Below, piece by piece: positions 1 to 9,025 of a stretch of DNA of 64,000 nucleotides; position 1 is the stretch's first letter, and each line of letters opens with the position of its first letter. The stretch comes from Pirellulales bacterium (GTDB taxonomy: Bacteria > Planctomycetota > Planctomycetia > Pirellulales > JAEUIK01). The translations under genes and the position numbers were made by a program. A model generated the notes under the pieces. The model had not been told where the DNA came from, searched no databases, and saw only the letters and a program-made list of their open reading frames with translations. The stretch spans positions 43,474 through 107,473 of the forward strand of contig JAIBBY010000008.1 in assembly GCA_019694455.1 (NCBI GenBank), given 5' to 3'.

Positions 1-353
1 CATCGCACAAACTCCTCGGCCTGCGCCGCGGATTCGACGCGCGCCGCCATCACGCCCCCCGCCCCCGCCTCAAAGGCCTGCGTCACATGGGCATAGCTAA
101 TGGGCGCCAGGCGCACGAAGCAGTCCATGTCGTTTGCCCGAGCGCATACGGCGCCAACGCACACTTGCTCATAGGTCAGCCCCCCGTGTTCTTGATCCAG
201 CCAAAATCCGTCGAAGCCGCCCCCGACCGCAAACAGATCAATCACTACAGGGTGAACAAATCGGGCCATTGAGAAAACCTTGACGACCCGTCCCTCGGCC
301 AAGAGTTGTTTGAATCGCTTGTGCACCAGTGGATCCTCCGATTTCCGATTCAT
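1..353 (-). CDS. HpcH/HpaI-type aldolase (3' end outside window)
   Basis: Reading leftwards from an ATG at 353, 117 codons stay open to the window edge. The visible part begins MNRKSEDPLVHKRF and contains GFDGFWLDQEHGG followed by DMDCFVRLAP, the arrangement of class II pyruvate aldolases of the HpcH/HpaI (citrate-lyase beta-like) family. In that family the D-x-EHG stretch lies in the metal and substrate site of enzymes that cleave 2-keto-3-deoxy sugar acids or hydroxy-oxo acids. Family members run to about 250-270 residues, so more than half of the protein lies outside. Nothing visible fixes the substrate. It is transcribed away from the other genes at this end. Confidence 0.75.
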   Translation of the reverse strand, partial: MNRKSEDPLVHKRFKQLLAEGRVVKVFSMARFVHPVVIDLFAVGGGFDGFWLDQEHGGLTYEQVCVGAVCARANDMDCFVRLAPISYAHVTQAFEAGAGGVMAARVESAAQAEEFVR

Positions 354-593
354 ACGGCCATTTCGCGGTTGACTGTATCGCCAGTAGGGATGCTGTCAAT
401 CGATCGGTCTGCTGCTGCAACCGACCGTCAATCCGAGCGAATACCCTCCAAGTCGAGCATTGCCAACCGCGTCAAACGCGATGCGCAAGGCCCTGATTGG
501 CACAAACTATGCGGCTAGTGGAATCAAGCCAAATGTTGCATTAGGCTGTAGTTAACTGTCATTTCTCCTGGTACTTGTTGGGATCGATCAAGG

Positions 594-1226
594 ATGCGTT
601 GCGCAATTCCAATAGCGGCGTTGGCAATAATCGCCTGTGCGGGCGAGACGCGAGCCCAGTTTTGGGGAAACTATGGCGGTTGGCACGCCAGTACGGCCGC
701 CGAGGGCTATGCCCGCGGCATGGCGGATCTGACGCGCTCGGCCGGCATGGCCAACGTGATGAATGCACAGGCGGCAGTGATTGGCCAGGAGGCCGTAAGC
801 GCCAACTTGGACAATCAGATCAAGGCCACCGAGACATTCTTCAACAAGCGAGCCATCAATCGCGCCTATCAAGAATCGGTTCGCCGGCCGCCGCTGAGCA
901 GCGAGCAGCTTGCCTCGATTGCCCGCGATCGCGCCCCCAATCCATTGCGCACGTCCGACTACGATCCCGTCACTGGCGCAATCTCCTGGCCAGCGGTGCT
1001 CCGCGACGATCGCTTTGGAGAATATCGCGATCCCTTGGATGTGCTGTTTCGCGATCGGGCAGCGGCTGGCGGCGATCTGACCGTGCAGCAGTTCAACCAA
1101 GTGCGCGATCTGACAGGGGGCATGCTATCGGCGCTGAAAGCCGATATCCGCAACTACAGCGCCAATGACTATCTCCGCGCTCGGAACTTCATCACTAGCT
1201 TGGCGCACGAAGCGCAAATCAACTAA
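594..1226 (+). CDS. secreted hypothetical protein
   Basis: This 210-residue protein is of unknown function. It starts with a short signal-like stretch (MRCAIPIAALAIIACAG, then TRAQF), predicting export. The mature part is rich in Ala, Arg and Asn with no membrane segment and no motif I recognise; a central segment (APNPLRTSDYDP, then ISWPAVLRDDRF) looks folded and the rest is predicted helical. Codon use matches neighbouring genes, so I take it as real. The chosen ATG has only a weak upstream purine stretch (GGGATCG), and the start is less certain than the frame. It is followed 62 bases later by the HEAT-repeat gene on the same strand and may share its transcript. Confidence 0.6.
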   Translation: MRCAIPIAALAIIACAGETRAQFWGNYGGWHASTAAEGYARGMADLTRSAGMANVMNAQAAVIGQEAVSANLDNQIKATETFFNKRAINRAYQESVRRPPLSSEQLASIARDRAPNPLRTSDYDPVTGAISWPAVLRDDRFGEYRDPLDVLFRDRAAAGGDLTVQQFNQVRDLTGGMLSALKADIRNYSANDYLRARNFITSLAHEAQIN

Positions 1227-1288
1227 CGATTCGTGGCGACATCACTGCGCGACTTTGTGAATTGAGCCACTCCTGCAAGGAATCCTTC

Positions 1289-2944
1289 ATGTCGGTACGC
1301 CGTTGTCTCACTGCCGCGATGATGGTCCTCTTGTTGGCCGCGCCGCTTTCCACGGCGATCGCCGGCCCTGTGGAAGACCTGGCCAGCAAAGAACCGGCCA
1401 CCAGAGCGGCCGCTGCGCGCGCCTTATGGCAGAAAGAAAAACTCACCGATCAAGAGGCGCATGCGCTCATCACGGCGCTTGACGACGAAGATCCACTAGT
1501 CAGCGCCTACGCAGCACATGCCTTGGAAGACGCGCCGCGCGTGTCGGAAAAATTAGTCGCCGAATTAGTCGAGAATCTGTCCGATTCCGATGGCCGCGTA
1601 CGCACTGCCGCGGCGACAACTCTGCGCGCATTGGCGCCCGATCCCTCCGAGGCAATGGCCGCGTCGATGGGCGCGACCAGCGCGGTCGATCCCGACGCAA
1701 TGGCGCCGCTGATCGAATTATTCGTGCGTGGAGGCAAGCGCTCCGTTCCATTGATGGTGGAAAAGCTCGCTGATCGTGATGTCCGCTATTGGGCGGCGAT
1801 AGTGCTCGGCGAGCTCGGACCCGAAGCCAAGGACGCGGCGCCGGCGCTAGCTAAAGCGCTCGCCGATGAACGTCCTGAGGTCCGATTGCAAGTGCTGATC
1901 GCGCTCGGCCAAATTGGAGCCTCCGCCGAGTCCGCAGTGCCGGCCATCCTCAAGCAACTCCAAGCCAAAGAGATCGGAGTTCAATATGCCGCCGCTTTCG
2001 CGCTAGGCAACATCGCCTCTCCCAAGGCCACCGATGCGCTGCGCAAGTTGCAAAAGACGCCCGATGAGTTTCTTAAGATGCTGGCCTACTGGGGCTTGGC
2101 TCGAATTTACCCCAAAGACCCGGCCACGGTACATCAGGCCGTCGAGACGCTGGTTCAGTCGCTCGGCTCTAAGGATGAGCGTTTGCGACAAGGCGCCGCC
2201 CGAGGATTGGCCGAATTGAAGGCCGATCCTCAAATAGTCCTGCCCGCGCTGATCAAGCTGCTCAAAGATCCCAATCCTGCCGTACGCGGAAACGTCATCG
2301 ATGCCATTGTTTCGCTTGGCCCACAAGTAACGCCCAAATTAGTCGACGCGCTCCAGCAATCCGAGTTGCGTCCGGTGGCGCTAGCAACGCTGATTCGCCT
2401 GGGGCCGGGCGCCAAGTCCGCGGCCCCAGCTTTGGTTGCCTTGATCCGCGGCGAAATCAAAAAGGGAGACAAGGCCGACCATGAACTGTTGACCGAAGCG
2501 CTCATCGCGCTGGCGGGCAGTGGCGGCCTCGACAAAACTTTCGAAGTCGAGGCCCAGCAGTTGCTCACGATGGACGACCCCACGTTGCAACGCGCAGCCA
2601 TCTTCGCGCTCGGCAAGATTGGCCCCACAGCCAAGGCGGCAATCCCGCGCTTGCGTGAACTGTTGAGCTCCACCGACCCTCGGGCTCGTTTGATCTCATT
2701 GTGGGCGCTGTTGCAAATCACCCCTGACGACGCCGAAATCATCCAGGCGGCGGTTCCCGCGCTGACCGAGGCGCTCACCGACTCGCGCGAAGTCGTCCGT
2801 CGCGAGGCGGCGGCGGCACTGGGGCGGATTGGTCCCAAAGCAGCAGCCAGCCTTCCCGCGCTCGAGCAGTTGCTGCACGATCGCGATTCGGCTGTTCGGC
2901 AAGCCGCCGAGCAAGCTATCGCAGCGATCGGTCAAGGCGCGTAG
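1289..2944 (+). CDS. secreted HEAT-repeat protein
   Basis: This 551-residue protein consists of a signal peptide (MSVRRCLTAAMMVLLLAAPLSTAIAG) followed by roughly a dozen HEAT/PBS-lyase-type helical repeats. Recurrent units of the form AAxALGxIG, VRxxAAxAL and AAPALAxAL run from about residue 30 to the end, for example ALGRIGPKAA near the C terminus. Such repeats form a curved alpha-solenoid used for protein binding; no catalytic domain is present, so the role is scaffold or adaptor outside the cytoplasm (inference). The ATG at 1289 is preferred over an upstream TTG because AAGGA sits 7 bases upstream and the signal peptide starts there. Planctomycetes carry many such proteins, so the partner cannot be named. 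Confidence 0.85.
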   Translation: MSVRRCLTAAMMVLLLAAPLSTAIAGPVEDLASKEPATRAAAARALWQKEKLTDQEAHALITALDDEDPLVSAYAAHALEDAPRVSEKLVAELVENLSDSDGRVRTAAATTLRALAPDPSEAMAASMGATSAVDPDAMAPLIELFVRGGKRSVPLMVEKLADRDVRYWAAIVLGELGPEAKDAAPALAKALADERPEVRLQVLIALGQIGASAESAVPAILKQLQAKEIGVQYAAAFALGNIASPKATDALRKLQKTPDEFLKMLAYWGLARIYPKDPATVHQAVETLVQSLGSKDERLRQGAARGLAELKADPQIVLPALIKLLKDPNPAVRGNVIDAIVSLGPQVTPKLVDALQQSELRPVALATLIRLGPGAKSAAPALVALIRGEIKKGDKADHELLTEALIALAGSGGLDKTFEVEAQQLLTMDDPTLQRAAIFALGKIGPTAKAAIPRLRELLSSTDPRARLISLWALLQITPDDAEIIQAAVPALTEALTDSREVVRREAAAALGRIGPKAAASLPALEQLLHDRDSAVRQAAEQAIAAIGQGA

Positions 2945-3019
2945 CAAATCGACCTGGGACTTGAACCGGCGCCTCGGGCAGCCAAGTCTCCGCAGGCGTG
3001 ACCGTCGAATACTTATCGA

Positions 3020-3799
3020 CTAGCGGTCGCGAATCACTCTTCGCATTTGCTGCGAGCCGCAAAGTGGCTCGCTATTCGCGACCATTTGACGATCGCTGCT
3101 CGCTGCCGATATTGCGAACGACCGTCCCCCCAAGTCAACCCCGACGCCATCGAATATACGCTGCGGTAGGCACTGCAATAGGCTACAGGCGATTGCCTGA
3201 TTCAGATCGGTGTTTCGAGTTTGCCTAGCGCAAAAACCGGAAAAATCTAAGCAAAGAAGAGTCAGCTCGATTCGCCGCTGCGCGTTCCCTTTCGATCCAC
3301 CGCAAGCCGTTTGCCGCTGCCCTGCTTCAGCGGCGCAGATCGTGTTCATGTGCGATACAAGCGATTCGGTCGCCAGGCGCGTTCGATCAGCCAGCGCCCA
3401 TAGCCATCGTTTCAAGTCGTCATCAATTCCGTGCGCTCGCGCCAATAGTTCGAGCGCGCGATAGCGAACCTCCTCATGCGCGACAAGCACACTGCCCGCG
3501 ATCGGCGCCGCCTCCGATGTGCCGCGCTTTCGATCACAGGCAGCGGCGAGCGCCATGGCCACTTGAGTCACTATGCCACTGACCAGCATCTCGGTCACGA
3601 TATGTCGCGACGAAAACCAGCAAGCGCCTGATTCTTGCGTGAGCGCTTTCAAATCCCAACGCCAACGCTCCAATCGCGACTGTGAACTGGTCCAATATTG
3701 TGCTAATGCTTGGGTCGGCAACGCGTCAGCGCATTCCGCTATCGCCTGGCAATGCCACGACAAGAGCGAGGCCAATTGAACTTGTTGCGGCAACTGCAT
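3020..3799 (-). CDS. hypothetical protein, Cys/Trp-containing, function unknown
   Basis: This 259-residue protein is not recognised. Composition is soluble and mostly helical (ELLARAHGIDDDLKRWLWALADR in the middle, mentioned here only as a helical landmark around residues 115-137), with scattered Cys residues but no CxxC metal pair. There is no signal peptide and no membrane segment. Codon usage resembles the surrounding genes and differs from the overlapping frames, which supports coding. The upstream Shine-Dalgarno match is poor, so the start may be wrong; the frame is closed by a stop at 3857-3859. It lies downstream of the GT39-like gene on the same strand, 273 bases away, and could be co-transcribed with it. 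Confidence 0.5.
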   Translation of the reverse strand: MQLPQQVQLASLLSWHCQAIAECADALPTQALAQYWTSSQSRLERWRWDLKALTQESGACWFSSRHIVTEMLVSGIVTQVAMALAAACDRKRGTSEAAPIAGSVLVAHEEVRYRALELLARAHGIDDDLKRWLWALADRTRLATESLVSHMNTICAAEAGQRQTACGGSKGNAQRRIELTLLCLDFSGFCARQTRNTDLNQAIACSLLQCLPQRIFDGVGVDLGGRSFAISAASSDRQMVANSEPLCGSQQMRRVIRDR

Positions 3800-4072
3800 G
3801 CCACTCGACCCATAGTTGAACTGATTGCCGCACCAGCAAGTGCGTGCCCACGGAGTTCAAGGCGGGGCCTCGATAAACCAGAAACTCCGCGCTGAACAAC
3901 GCTCGCAACAGGGCGTGAACAATGCCCAGGGGAAGCAACAACGGCGCCAAATTCCGCCGATGGCGGAACACCGCGAAACGCCGCTGCCCCGAAGTGATTT
4001 TGGGGCTGCCACACTGACCTGCGTGGCGAAAATGCGACACGCCCAGGCGAGACGCGACGCGGTGCGGCAACG

Positions 4073-5446
4073 CTATGCCGCGCGACGCGATGCCCGGATT
4101 GGCCGAATTATCAGCCCGCCATCGGCGCCGACGCGCCTTCGCCAATTGGCGAAAACCACTGCTAGCGGCGCGGCGGCGTACGCATAGGTCAGCATCTCCG
4201 CCGGCAGCCGAAATCGCGGCGCGGTAATGGTCAGCGTATGGAAAATGAACACCGCGACAAAGACGCACATCAAGGGGCGCAATCGCTTGCGGTCCGACCC
4301 CAGGCAGATCCAGCCAACAATCGCCAGTGTCAACCAACCCACGGTAACCCCGCGATAGATCAGGTTGGCGGCCTTGGGGTTGGTCTCGTCAAACAGCAGA
4401 AAATATCGCGCCCGACGCCAACACAGCGCGGCGTAACGACTCGGGCTTAATGTCGACCATGCTCGCGCAGCCAGTCGACGAGATCGCTCGGGCTCGCTGA
4501 GCGCGGCCAACGTTTGATAGTCGGCTTGCGTCAGTAGCGAGTCATCGATGTAGATAGCTTCATGGCGGGCGTTCCAAAGCGCTTGATACCAAGATTTCAA
4601 AGTGCCCTCATGAGAACGACGTATCGCTTCGATGCCCTGCTTGGGCAGTTTGTCAGTTCCCCAACTGCGCGGATTATTGCCCTGCCAAAATGCGTACCCA
4701 AACGTGGATTTGACGAAAACCAACTCGCCATGCTCGTGATAATTGCGCCACAGCCATGGCGCAATCACAATCAAGGTTGTTGCGCCCAAGCACACCGCCC
4801 AGCGCAGCGTCCGCCACCACGTGTTGTTGCTTGACGCAGTATGCACATTAGGCGACACGGCGAGCCAGCCGACGATCGGCAGCGCGATCACATAGATCGG
4901 CTCAATCAATAGAAGCGCGCCAGTCGCTGCCCCCGCGCCGAGCGCCCGTTGGCCTGCAGAGCGATGACTCGCGGCAATGCGCAGCGCGGCGACCAACAGC
5001 AGCGTCGCCCAAACGGCGACCTGTATATGTGTGACCGCGTAGATCTGTGCGGGATGCAGTGCCGCGATTCCGCCGGCGCAGACGGCAAGCGTTGTCCGCC
5101 CCGGCAAGAGCGCAAGAGTCAATTGCGCAAGCAGCACCGCGGTCGCGGCGCCTGCGAAACATTGCAATAGCTGAATGGCGAGCAGCGACAAAGTCGATTC
5201 AACGCCGAACAGCCAATAGCTGGCCGCTACCAGAACCGGATAGAGCGGCGCCTGCTGCGAAGTGGGACCGTCGGCGCCCAGAAACCGCACTGAGAAGCCC
5301 CGACCGGCGAGCAAGTTCTTGGCGATCTCGCCGTGCTCGTAGGCGAACGGCGCATGTTCAGCATCGTAAATCGCCGCCACCGCCGCCACGCGCACCATAA
5401 GCGCGATTGCAAATAACAGGATCCAACCTTTGGCGAGCCAACTCAT
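4073..5446 (-). CDS. GT39-like membrane glycosyltransferase
   Basis: This 457-residue polytopic membrane protein resembles the ArnT/PMT (GT39, GT-C fold) family, which transfers sugars from polyprenyl-phosphate donors at the outer face of the inner membrane. The first hydrophobic helix (WILLFAIALMVRVAAVAAIY) is followed by an extracytoplasmic loop with acidic residues (YDAEHAPFAYEHGEIAKNL), then QQAPLYPVLVA, the typical position of the catalytic acid and the following YP segment of this fold. About nine to ten further hydrophobic helices follow, and the C terminus is basic (RASRRAA). Acceptor and donor cannot be inferred. It sits just beyond the anti-sigma-like gene, on the same strand, separated by 56 bases. 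Confidence 0.75.
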   Translation of the reverse strand: MSWLAKGWILLFAIALMVRVAAVAAIYDAEHAPFAYEHGEIAKNLLAGRGFSVRFLGADGPTSQQAPLYPVLVAASYWLFGVESTLSLLAIQLLQCFAGAATAVLLAQLTLALLPGRTTLAVCAGGIAALHPAQIYAVTHIQVAVWATLLLVAALRIAASHRSAGQRALGAGAATGALLLIEPIYVIALPIVGWLAVSPNVHTASSNNTWWRTLRWAVCLGATTLIVIAPWLWRNYHEHGELVFVKSTFGYAFWQGNNPRSWGTDKLPKQGIEAIRRSHEGTLKSWYQALWNARHEAIYIDDSLLTQADYQTLAALSEPERSRRLAARAWSTLSPSRYAALCWRRARYFLLFDETNPKAANLIYRGVTVGWLTLAIVGWICLGSDRKRLRPLMCVFVAVFIFHTLTITAPRFRLPAEMLTYAYAAAPLAVVFANWRRRVGADGGLIIRPIRASRRAA

Positions 5447-5502
5447 CGCGCCGAAGATTGTAGGCGGAGTCGGTCCGATCGGCCTAGACCGAATATCGCC
5501 CC

Positions 5503-6468
5503 CTAGTTGCCGGCTTGCTCAAAATCGACCAGCGAAAAGCTGCCCGGAGCGATTACGGAATCATCCGGCGAGTGCCCCGGCGCCACCAATCCATCCGAAT
5601 TCTCGAAGATGTCGTCCGGATGCGCCGCAGGCAGACAGCGGCAAGTCTTCAAGAACTCCACGTGTCCGTCTTCGAACAGCACGTTCTGTCCGCTGCCGCC
5701 GTGGTTGCCGCTTTGATGATCGTCCCGACCGATGCTGGGGGCGTCGGAGACGAGCGCGAAATAGGGTCGCGAGGCATGTCGCACCGGATGGTATTGATTT
5801 TGGTCATCCAAGTATCCGAGCGCGCCGCGGTAATCACCGCCCATGGCGTTATGGAAACGTTGTAGCTGCTTGCCCACGGCGCGCTCGATCTGCGCTAGCG
5901 TCGGCACATCCAATGGCTTGCCAGAATTGTGGGGCGACTCCGGGCAGCGTAGCACTCGGGTGTCGGGCATCAAGCCCGCTGCCACCATTTGAGGAGCAAA
6001 CGCCGCGGAGCTGGCTAGATTGCCGGTGGGCGACGGAGAGGGCGCATAGCCGTTGTGGTACAAACTGTATTGCTGCAGCCCCCAGCCGATCTGCCGCAGG
6101 TTGTTTCCGCACTGCGCGATCCGCGCCACCATGCGGCTATGGCTCACTGCGGGAAAGAACAGAAACGACGCGGCAATCAGGATGCTGGCGGCGACGGCAA
6201 AGTCCTGAAGTGACCAGCGAGTTGTGCGACCACCAAATTCGCGAATCGGAATCGCCACCTTGCGTCGTGAGACATAGTCGACTGTTCTGGCGGCCAATCC
6301 TTCTGGCGGAGCGAAATGTTGTTGATCCCAAGACAATGGCTCCGCCGCCACTCGAAGTTCGTCGAGTGCTCGCTTCAGATCGGATGAGCCACGCAATTCC
6401 GCTTCCACCGCGTCGTGTTCATCAGGATCTAGCGCCCCAACAAGAAAGCCGAGCAGCTGCTCACGCAT
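5503..6468 (-). CDS. anti-sigma-like membrane protein with DUF1559-type C-terminal domain
   Basis: This 321-residue protein follows the ECF sigma gene after only 3 bases, so translation is probably coupled. Residues 1-70 (LLGFLVGALDPDEHDAVE onward) resemble the cytoplasmic sigma-binding part of RskA-type anti-sigma factors, without a zinc HxxxCxxC motif. Residues 89-107 form one membrane helix. Beyond it, CGNNLRQIG (120-128), then ALGYLDDQ and NVLFEDGHVEFL, match the pseudopilin-like DUF1559 family with its H-x9-DG signature. I infer a transmembrane regulator holding the sigma factor until the outer domain senses a signal. The DUF1559 half lacks its usual N-terminal prepilin peptide, which the anti-sigma segment replaces. 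Confidence 0.7.
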   Translation of the reverse strand: MREQLLGFLVGALDPDEHDAVEAELRGSSDLKRALDELRVAAEPLSWDQQHFAPPEGLAARTVDYVSRRKVAIPIREFGGRTTRWSLQDFAVAASILIAASFLFFPAVSHSRMVARIAQCGNNLRQIGWGLQQYSLYHNGYAPSPSPTGNLASSAAFAPQMVAAGLMPDTRVLRCPESPHNSGKPLDVPTLAQIERAVGKQLQRFHNAMGGDYRGALGYLDDQNQYHPVRHASRPYFALVSDAPSIGRDDHQSGNHGGSGQNVLFEDGHVEFLKTCRCLPAAHPDDIFENSDGLVAPGHSPDDSVIAPGSFSLVDFEQAGN

Positions 6469-6471
6469 GGC

Positions 6472-7125
6472 TCACTCCGCTCCAGACAAATTGGCACGGT
6501 TCCAGGCCTCGTTGAGCTTCATCACCGCGGTATGCAGCCGACTCTTGACCGTGCCAACGGGCACGTTCAGTATGTCGGCCGCCTCGCGGTATTTCAGGCC
6601 TTGGTAGTAGATCAAATTCACCGCCGATCGCAGTTGTTCCGGCAACGACTCGACCGTCTTCCGTACCCAGCGACCGCGTTCGTTGGCTTCCAGTTCGTCC
6701 TGCGGTCCATCCTCGCGCGACTGCAGCAGATCCGCTAATGCGCCCGCGCTCTGCTCGTTGTCGCTCGTGCCACGACGATCCAGGCTCACAAGCTTGTGAC
6801 GCCGCGTGCGGCGTTGCGCGTCGATGGCCTGGTGCGTGGCAATGGTATATAGCCATGGTCGGAACTTTCGATCGGGCTCGAAGTGATCCGATTTCAAATG
6901 CACTTGCAGAAACGTCGCTTGAAACGCGTCTTCCGCCATCCCCTCGTCGCCAAGGTAGCGGCGCAAGTAGCTGTATAGCTCGCGCTCATAGCGATGCACC
7001 AACTCTTCGAACGCTCCGCGCTCCTCAGTTTGCCGGTAGTGAACCAGCAACTCCTCATCCGTCCACTGCGAGTAGACGCGAGCTGTCGAGTCGGTCGTCT
7101 TATTGCGAGTTGTTGTCTTGATCAT
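6472..7125 (-). CDS. ECF-type RNA polymerase sigma factor
   Basis: This 217-residue sigma-70 family protein has region 2 (ELLVHYRQTEERGAFEEL through DEGMAEDAFQATFLQ and FRPWLYTIATHQAIDAQRR) and region 4 (LPEQLRSAVNLIYYQGLKYREAAD, continuing LNVPVGTVKSRLH), with no region 3, as expected for extracytoplasmic-function sigma factors. It directs core polymerase to a stress or envelope regulon. ATG at 7125 is chosen; an in-frame GTG at 7143 would add six residues, and neither has a clear ribosome site. It is coupled to the anti-sigma-like gene downstream. A palindrome with GGAAC half-elements lies upstream at 7169-7194 and could be its own promoter region. Confidence 0.9.
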   Translation of the reverse strand: MIKTTTRNKTTDSTARVYSQWTDEELLVHYRQTEERGAFEELVHRYERELYSYLRRYLGDEGMAEDAFQATFLQVHLKSDHFEPDRKFRPWLYTIATHQAIDAQRRTRRHKLVSLDRRGTSDNEQSAGALADLLQSREDGPQDELEANERGRWVRKTVESLPEQLRSAVNLIYYQGLKYREAADILNVPVGTVKSRLHTAVMKLNEAWNRANLSGAE

Positions 7126-7168
7126 TCTTAGTACGTAACGCACCCCGGATTTGGTTCGCGCGAATCGG

Positions 7169-7194
7169 CCGGAACCAATTGGTCCGGCAGTTCC
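7169..7194. promoter_or_regulatory. palindrome with GGAAC elements upstream of the ECF sigma gene
   Basis: The core ACCAATTGGT (7174-7183) is a perfect palindrome flanked by CCGG on both sides with one bulged base, giving a 19-base near-palindrome at 7169-7187. GGAAC at 7171-7175 is mirrored by GTTCC at 7190-7194. GGAAC is the classic -35 core of many ECF promoters, and the site lies in the intergenic region between the leftward sigma gene and the rightward permease. It may be an autoregulated promoter or an operator for either gene; no -10 element was confirmed. Confidence 0.35.
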
Positions 7195-7334
7195 GAATCC
7201 CTGCTTTAGACAGCCAATCTCATACTGAGATGGTTACAACGTTCCGCCTGCGCACAAAACCTAGCGGATTATCTGCCGATTTGACAGTCAATTACCGCTC
7301 CCTTTAGACTTTCGCACTTGATGTCGCAATTCCC

Positions 7335-8960
7335 ATGCCCCTACTTTGGTGGCAGTTGTTGAAGTCATCTTCCTGGGTCACCGCTGGCGATGTTAACGCC
7401 TTTTTTGGCTTGGCGTTAGATAATATCGCCAATCTTGTCCTAATCGTCGGGCTGCTGACCAGCGCTTTCGGTTTCCCTGCAAACTTTGCCGTCGAATACA
7501 TGCTTCCCGGTACCGCATTGGGAGTGTTGGTTGGCGATGCATGGTTTACCTGGATGGCGCTTCGACTCGCCCGGCGAACGGGACGCCCAGTGACCGCTAT
7601 GCCGCTGGGGCTCGATACCCCCAGCACCATCGGCATGGTGTTCTTCGTACTCGGTCCCGCGTTCTTGGCCGCACGCGGCCAAGGCCTTGGCGAGCACGAA
7701 TCCGCCCAATTTGCCTGGCGCATCGGCATGGCGGCCATTGTGGTGAGCGGATTGTTCAAACTGGTTTGCTCGTTGGCGTCCGGCTGGGCGCGCCGGATCA
7801 TTCCCCGGGCCGGGCTTTTGGGGTCGCTTACGGCAATCGCGCTGGTGCTCATCAGCTTCCTGCCTCTTCTGGATGTGATGCAATCTCCGATCGTGGGAAT
7901 CCTTTCGCTGGCCATCATCCTTGGTTCGCTCACCGCTCGCTTGCCGCTGCCATTCGGAGTCCCCGGCGCCGTCGTCGCCGTGACCGTTTCGGTGATCGTG
8001 TTCTATGCCATGATTGGCCTGAACCTGATCGAACGTCCGCCATCCGAAATTACCGGTCAGTTGGCGCTCAACTGGCCTAGGCCAAATCTTGAGTGGCTGG
8101 CGGGGCTCCGCGCGTCACTTCCGTATCTGCCAATCGTGCTGCCGTTCGCTTTGGCCACGGTGGTCGGCGGCATTGACTGCGCCGAAAGCGCCTCCGCCGC
8201 GGGCGACGAGTACGACACTCGCGAGGTGATCGCTGCCGAGGCCGTGGCCACGCTCGTCGCTGGAGTCTGCGGCGGCGTAATTCAAACCACCCCCTACATC
8301 GGCCACCCCGCTTACAAGGCCATGGGCGGCCGCGCCGCGTACACCCTTGCCACCGCGATTTTCATCGGTGGCGCCGGCATGTTGGGCTATTTTTCATTCA
8401 TCTACGAGTACATTCCACGAGCCGCGATCTTCCCCGTCCTGATCTTTGTCGGACTGGAAATCACCGCGCAAAGTTTTCACGCCACGCCGGTGCGCCACTA
8501 CCCCGCTGTCGCGCTGTCGTGTGTCCCCGCGCTCGCTTATCTCGTCACGATCTTCTTAGGCAGCGTGCTGCCGCACGCTAATTTGGCGAGGCTATCCCCT
8601 TCCACATTGGAGCAGTTGGCGACGCTGCGCGTGCTGGGAAGCGGATTTATCCTCACTAGCCTGATTTGGGCCTCAATGCTCGCCGCGCTCATCGATCGAA
8701 AATTACGTTTCGCCGCGATTGGCTGCGCGATGGCCGGCGTGTGCAGTCTATTCGGCGTCATCCATTCGCCGCTCGATGGCGGTCGAATGTTCTTGCCCTG
8801 GGCAATGCCCACCGACGCCCGCGGCTCGACTCACTGGATGCCGGTGCAATTGGCCGTCGCCTATTTGCTGGCGGGAATAGTGTTTCTGCTCTGGAGCGCA
8901 TATTTCCCTGCGCATCCGTCAGAAATAATAGCCGCCAACCCGAACTGCGAGCATCCGTGA
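7335..8960 (+). CDS. NCS2-like membrane permease (xanthine/uracil permease family)
   Basis: This 541-residue integral membrane protein has about 12-14 hydrophobic helices. The start (DVNAFFGLALDNIANLVLI) and the segment MPLGLDTPSTIGMVFFV resemble AGZA-type (NCS2) nucleobase permeases, as do GGIDCAESASAAGDEYDTRE, near the usual substrate-binding acidic residue, and GVIQTTPYIGHPAYKAMG. It is longer than the usual 430-450 residues, and planctomycetes carry a divergent branch whose substrate is unproven, so purine transport is only a family-level guess. It is divergent from the ECF sigma operon with about 210 bases between them, containing the palindrome described separately. Confidence 0.7.
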   Translation: MPLLWWQLLKSSSWVTAGDVNAFFGLALDNIANLVLIVGLLTSAFGFPANFAVEYMLPGTALGVLVGDAWFTWMALRLARRTGRPVTAMPLGLDTPSTIGMVFFVLGPAFLAARGQGLGEHESAQFAWRIGMAAIVVSGLFKLVCSLASGWARRIIPRAGLLGSLTAIALVLISFLPLLDVMQSPIVGILSLAIILGSLTARLPLPFGVPGAVVAVTVSVIVFYAMIGLNLIERPPSEITGQLALNWPRPNLEWLAGLRASLPYLPIVLPFALATVVGGIDCAESASAAGDEYDTREVIAAEAVATLVAGVCGGVIQTTPYIGHPAYKAMGGRAAYTLATAIFIGGAGMLGYFSFIYEYIPRAAIFPVLIFVGLEITAQSFHATPVRHYPAVALSCVPALAYLVTIFLGSVLPHANLARLSPSTLEQLATLRVLGSGFILTSLIWASMLAALIDRKLRFAAIGCAMAGVCSLFGVIHSPLDGGRMFLPWAMPTDARGSTHWMPVQLAVAYLLAGIVFLLWSAYFPAHPSEIIAANPNCEHP

Positions 8961-9017
8961 GGCTCCACTCCTTGCTTGACGTGGCGGCGCCGGAACTGGC
9001 TGCCGCTCATCGAGTTG

Positions 9018-9025
9018 AAAAAAAA
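9018..9025 (-). terminator. T8 tract directly behind tRNA-Glu
   Basis: Eight adenines on the plus strand give an uninterrupted U8 in the leftward transcript, starting immediately after the discriminator base of the tRNA. With the folded tRNA as upstream structure this is a plausible intrinsic termination point. Confidence 0.4.

Noticed and set aside
575..1168. 197-codon frame on the plus strand overlapping the first secreted protein
   Set aside because: Its composition is Arg/Gln/Ser-rich with no family features; the frame starting at 594 has a signal-like start and coding-like residues.
1262..1288. TTG start nine codons upstream for the HEAT-repeat protein
   Set aside because: The ATG at 1289 has AAGGA at good spacing and begins the signal peptide.
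3726..4337. 203-codon minus-strand frame between the 259-residue protein and the GT39-like gene
   Set aside because: It overlaps both genes in another frame, is Arg-rich, and shows no membrane or family pattern except by chance.
5430..6515. 361-codon plus-strand frame
   Set aside because: It is antisense to the anti-sigma/DUF1559 gene, which has clear motifs; Arg/Pro-rich composition is typical of shadows.
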